Shown here: piece after piece, positions 14,592-16,351 of the stretch
Position numbering within the stretch: position 1 is the stretch's first letter
How the letters are laid out: every line of letters begins with the position of its first letter
Assembly: GCA_002453475.1 (NCBI GenBank)
Contig: DKGY01000025.1
Location: forward strand, 10,504-26,854
Source of the DNA: Clostridium sp. UBA6758
GTDB lineage: Bacteria; Bacillota; Clostridia; Clostridiales; Clostridiaceae
DNA length: 16,351 bases
Direction: 5' to 3'
Notes under the pieces: generated by a model
What the model saw: only the letters and a program-made list of their open reading frames with translations
Databases searched by the model: none
Told to the model about the DNA's origin: nothing
Translations under genes and position numbers: made by a program

Positions 14592-14623
14592 AATTAACAC
14601 CTCATTCTTATATTTTCAGTTAA

Positions 14624-14652
14624 ATTATACATCATATTTCCTTTATTAACAA
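14624..14652 (-). promoter_or_regulatory. Sigma-A type promoter of the 202-residue protein gene
   Basis: Minus strand: TTGTTA (14647-14652), 17-nt spacer, perfect TATAAT (14624-14629), 32 nt before the start codon. Confidence 0.75.
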
Positions 14653-14694
14653 TATTAATATCTGTAATTATTTTGAAATATGTTGCTTTATATC

Positions 14695-14720
14695 AAATTA
14701 TCTTAAAATAAAGATAATTT
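14695..14720. repeat. Perfect inverted repeat upstream of the promoter
   Basis: AAATTATCTT and AAGATAATTT, 10-bp arms with a 6-nt spacer, 42 bp upstream of the -35. It may be a regulator site or a second hairpin after the AI-2E gene. It is all A/T-rich, so chance is possible. Confidence 0.35.
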
Positions 14721-14776
14721 TATACAATATATGTAATAAATCCATATTTATAATATAAATCTACTTACATATTAAA

Positions 14777-14815
14777 ATATATTGAGCTATAGATTTATCC
14801 TATACCTCAATATAT
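14777..14815 (-). terminator. Terminator after the AI-2E family gene
   Basis: Arms of 10 bp (ATATATTGAG/CTCAATATAT) continue past one mismatch into a 5-bp inner stem, with a 7-nt loop, beginning 12 nt beyond the stop codon. The minus-strand tail is short (TTTAAT). Confidence 0.65.
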
Positions 14816-14827
14816 ATTGTACATTAT

Positions 14828-16012
14828 CTAAAATTTTATTTCATTTTCTGGAGCTGCGTATTCCTTAGTTTCTACAGGCAAACACTTTTCCTTAAGTGCA
14901 TTGTTAACTACACTTACTATAATTGAGTAAATTACAGCAAATGTTGGAACACCTAATATCATTCCTACAAAACCAAATAATCCATTTCCTAGAAGTATAG
15001 CAAACATTACCCAAAATGCAGTTAACCCTGTGGAGTTTCCTAAAATCTTAGGTCCTAATATATTTCCATCAAACTGTTGAAGTACTAAAATAAATAATAT
15101 AAACCATAGTGCCTCAATTGGACTAGCAATAAATATAATTATGACGCTAGGAATTGCTCCTATAAATGGTCCAAATACTGGAACAATATTAGTTATTCCT
15201 ATGATAAAGCTCACAAGCAGTGGATATGGCATTTTAAATATCTTCATGCCTCCAAAGCATATTATACCTATAATTAATGAATCTAACAGCTTTCCACCTA
15301 AGAACCCTATAAAGGTTTTATGACTAGACCTAGTAAGTTCTATTATATATTTTACAGGCTTTTCTGGTAATATAGCATATAAGAATTTTTTAATCTGTGC
15401 AAAAAACTTTTCTTTTGATGCTAACAAGTAAATAGATATAATGGTTCCTATAAATATGTTTAGTATATATTGTGTAATGTTAGCAGAGAATTGAAATAAA
15501 TCTAACACTGCTGTTCCTGCAATACTTGTTATATGTTTAGATATACTACTAAAATCTTTTACTAACTCTTCCACCAGATTAGCATCTAAATTTAAAGTTA
15601 CAACTAGGTTATTTATATATTTTTCTAAAGCACTAATGTATCCTGGTATATTTTCTAGTAATGTATATATACTACGACTTAGTTCTGGAATCAGTATAGA
15701 AAATATAATACTAATTAATATAGCTGCAACTATATATGTAATAGTTATTGAAATAAATCTTTTTGCTTTATATTGCTTTTTCTTGTCCATAAAGTTAAGA
15801 ACCTTATCTTCTAAAAACTTTAATGGTATAGCTAATAAATAAGCTATAGAAAAACCATATATAAATGGCATTAATAGATTAATAATTTCTCCTACTTTAT
15901 TAAAAATACCACTTAGATTTTTTATTGTAAAAAATAGTATAATGCCTACTGAAACTACAATAACGTTAGATATGGTTCTTTTAGCAATACTGGAGTTTAG
16001 CTTTACTTTCAT
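14828..16012 (-). CDS. AI-2E family (UPF0118/PerM-type) membrane transporter
   Basis: A 394-residue integral membrane protein with about eight helices in the family's layout. There is a basic N-terminus followed by helices at about 16-34 and 41-62, and a long less hydrophobic stretch (about 115-175). The C-terminal half is conserved, with FIGFLGGKLLDSLIIGIICF, MPYPLLVSFIIGITNIVPVFGPFIGAIPS and the QQFDGNILGPKILGNSTGL motif. Members have been linked to autoinducer-2 export or Na+/H+ exchange; many have no known substrate, and nothing here decides. No luxS or quorum gene is nearby. The ATG at 16012 follows AAGGGGAAG. It is a single gene bounded by hairpins. Confidence 0.92.
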   Translation of the reverse strand: MKVKLNSSIAKRTISNVIVVSVGIILFFTIKNLSGIFNKVGEIINLLMPFIYGFSIAYLLAIPLKFLEDKVLNFMDKKKQYKAKRFISITITYIVAAILISIIFSILIPELSRSIYTLLENIPGYISALEKYINNLVVTLNLDANLVEELVKDFSSISKHITSIAGTAVLDLFQFSANITQYILNIFIGTIISIYLLASKEKFFAQIKKFLYAILPEKPVKYIIELTRSSHKTFIGFLGGKLLDSLIIGIICFGGMKIFKMPYPLLVSFIIGITNIVPVFGPFIGAIPSVIIIFIASPIEALWFILFILVLQQFDGNILGPKILGNSTGLTAFWVMFAILLGNGLFGFVGMILGVPTFAVIYSIIVSVVNNALKEKCLPVETKEYAAPENEIKF

Positions 16013-16129
16013 AATCTTCCCCTTATTTACACTATAAATTTAACTAAGTTCTAAATTATAATCAATATTACTTAGGCAACATAATTATACTATTTTTAAA
16101 TCTAAATTACTACAATAAACACAAGAGCA

Positions 16130-16169
16130 AAAGAAGTTCTTACATATTACAATAAATAAGAACTTCTTT
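16130..16169. terminator. Terminator between the partial gene and the AI-2E gene
   Basis: A perfect 13-bp stem, AAAGAAGTTCTTA with TAAGAACTTCTTT, and a 14-nt loop, 27 nt beyond the stop of the partial gene. The minus-strand arm ends in TTTTG, giving a short T tract. Confidence 0.7.
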
Positions 16170-16195
16170 ATAATATATTTATCTATAAAGTTAAT

Positions 16196-16351
16196 CTACC
16201 TTATACTAGAAATAGCCCATTTATTATCATTGTACATTATAGTTAACGTATTATATGCTGGCTTCTCCTGGCCCTCTTCAGTAGCTAAGTTAAATTTTAT
16301 CTTATACAATTTAACCTTGCTACTCACATCAATTTCGTCTATCATTTCATA
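16196..16351 (-). CDS. C-terminal tail of an unidentified protein (5' part beyond the window)
   Basis: The minus-strand frame is open from the window edge through 51 residues to TAG at 16196-16198. It reads YEMIDEIDVSSKVKLYKIKF, then a polar turn, then NTLTIMYNDNKWAISSI. Alternating strands ending in a K-W-x-I-x-x-I pattern resemble the end of NTF2-like or DUF4829-type extracytoplasmic domains, in which the last strand reads WKI.SI. No start or signal is visible in the window. A terminator follows. Function unknown. Confidence 0.6.
   Translation of the reverse strand, partial: YEMIDEIDVSSKVKLYKIKFNLATEEGQEKPAYNTLTIMYNDNKWAISSIR

Noticed and set aside
16013..16129. Promoter for the AI-2E gene
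   Set aside because: Two TATAAT-like hexamers are present but neither has an acceptable -35 at 16-18 nt, so no promoter is listed.

Overview
The window is about 16.4 kb of very AT-rich DNA. Shine-Dalgarno sites are strong and purine-rich (AAGGAGG, AAGGGGG), intrinsic terminators are common, and the gene families point to a low-GC Firmicute, most likely Clostridium or a close relative. Supporting families are a lysine riboswitch ahead of lysA, a DUF1659/DUF2922 pair, DUF3784 and DUF5317 proteins, a membrane HD-GYP protein and a NatAB-type ABC exporter. It reads as ordinary chromosome: no transposase, phage gene, CRISPR array, rRNA or tRNA was seen.

Layout, left to right. 1-849 (-) is the N-terminal part of histidyl-tRNA synthetase, cut by the window edge. 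It is preceded by a leader of about 200 nt with its own promoter-like site, alternative helices and a strong intrinsic terminator, of no riboswitch class I recognise. 1200-2261 (-) is a P1/S58 (DmpA-type) self-processing peptidase. 2454-2958 (+) holds two small genes, DUF1659 and DUF2922, closed by a terminator. 3034-4341 (-) is lysA, controlled by a lysine riboswitch and attenuator (4416-4650). 4922-5656 (+) is a membrane protein with a DUF3784 N-terminus and a PH-like C-terminus. 5690-6979 (-) is a Gfo/Idh/MocA oxidoreductase with an inserted cysteine cluster.

6980-7400 is a regulatory-looking gap with several dyads. It is followed by a 51-residue orphan protein (7401-7556, +). 7685-9082 (-) is a MATE efflux pump. 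9359-11567 (-) is a two-gene ABC exporter operon (ATPase, then permease) with a clear promoter. 11832-13849 (-) is a likely operon of a 29-residue hydrophobic peptide, a membrane HD-GYP c-di-GMP phosphodiesterase and a DUF5317 membrane protein. 13983-14591 (-) is a conserved-looking protein of unknown function with an internal duplication and a near-consensus promoter. 14828-16012 (-) is an AI-2E family membrane protein. 16196-16351 (-) is the C-terminal tail of an unidentified protein.

Most genes are monocistronic housekeeping, transport or envelope genes separated by hairpins. The parts that deserve attention are (a) the tiny peptide gene before the HD-GYP gene, with tandem repeats in its leader and a rare GC-containing inverted repeat on either side, (b) the unidentified structured leader before hisS, and (c) the dyad-rich region around 7040-7400.
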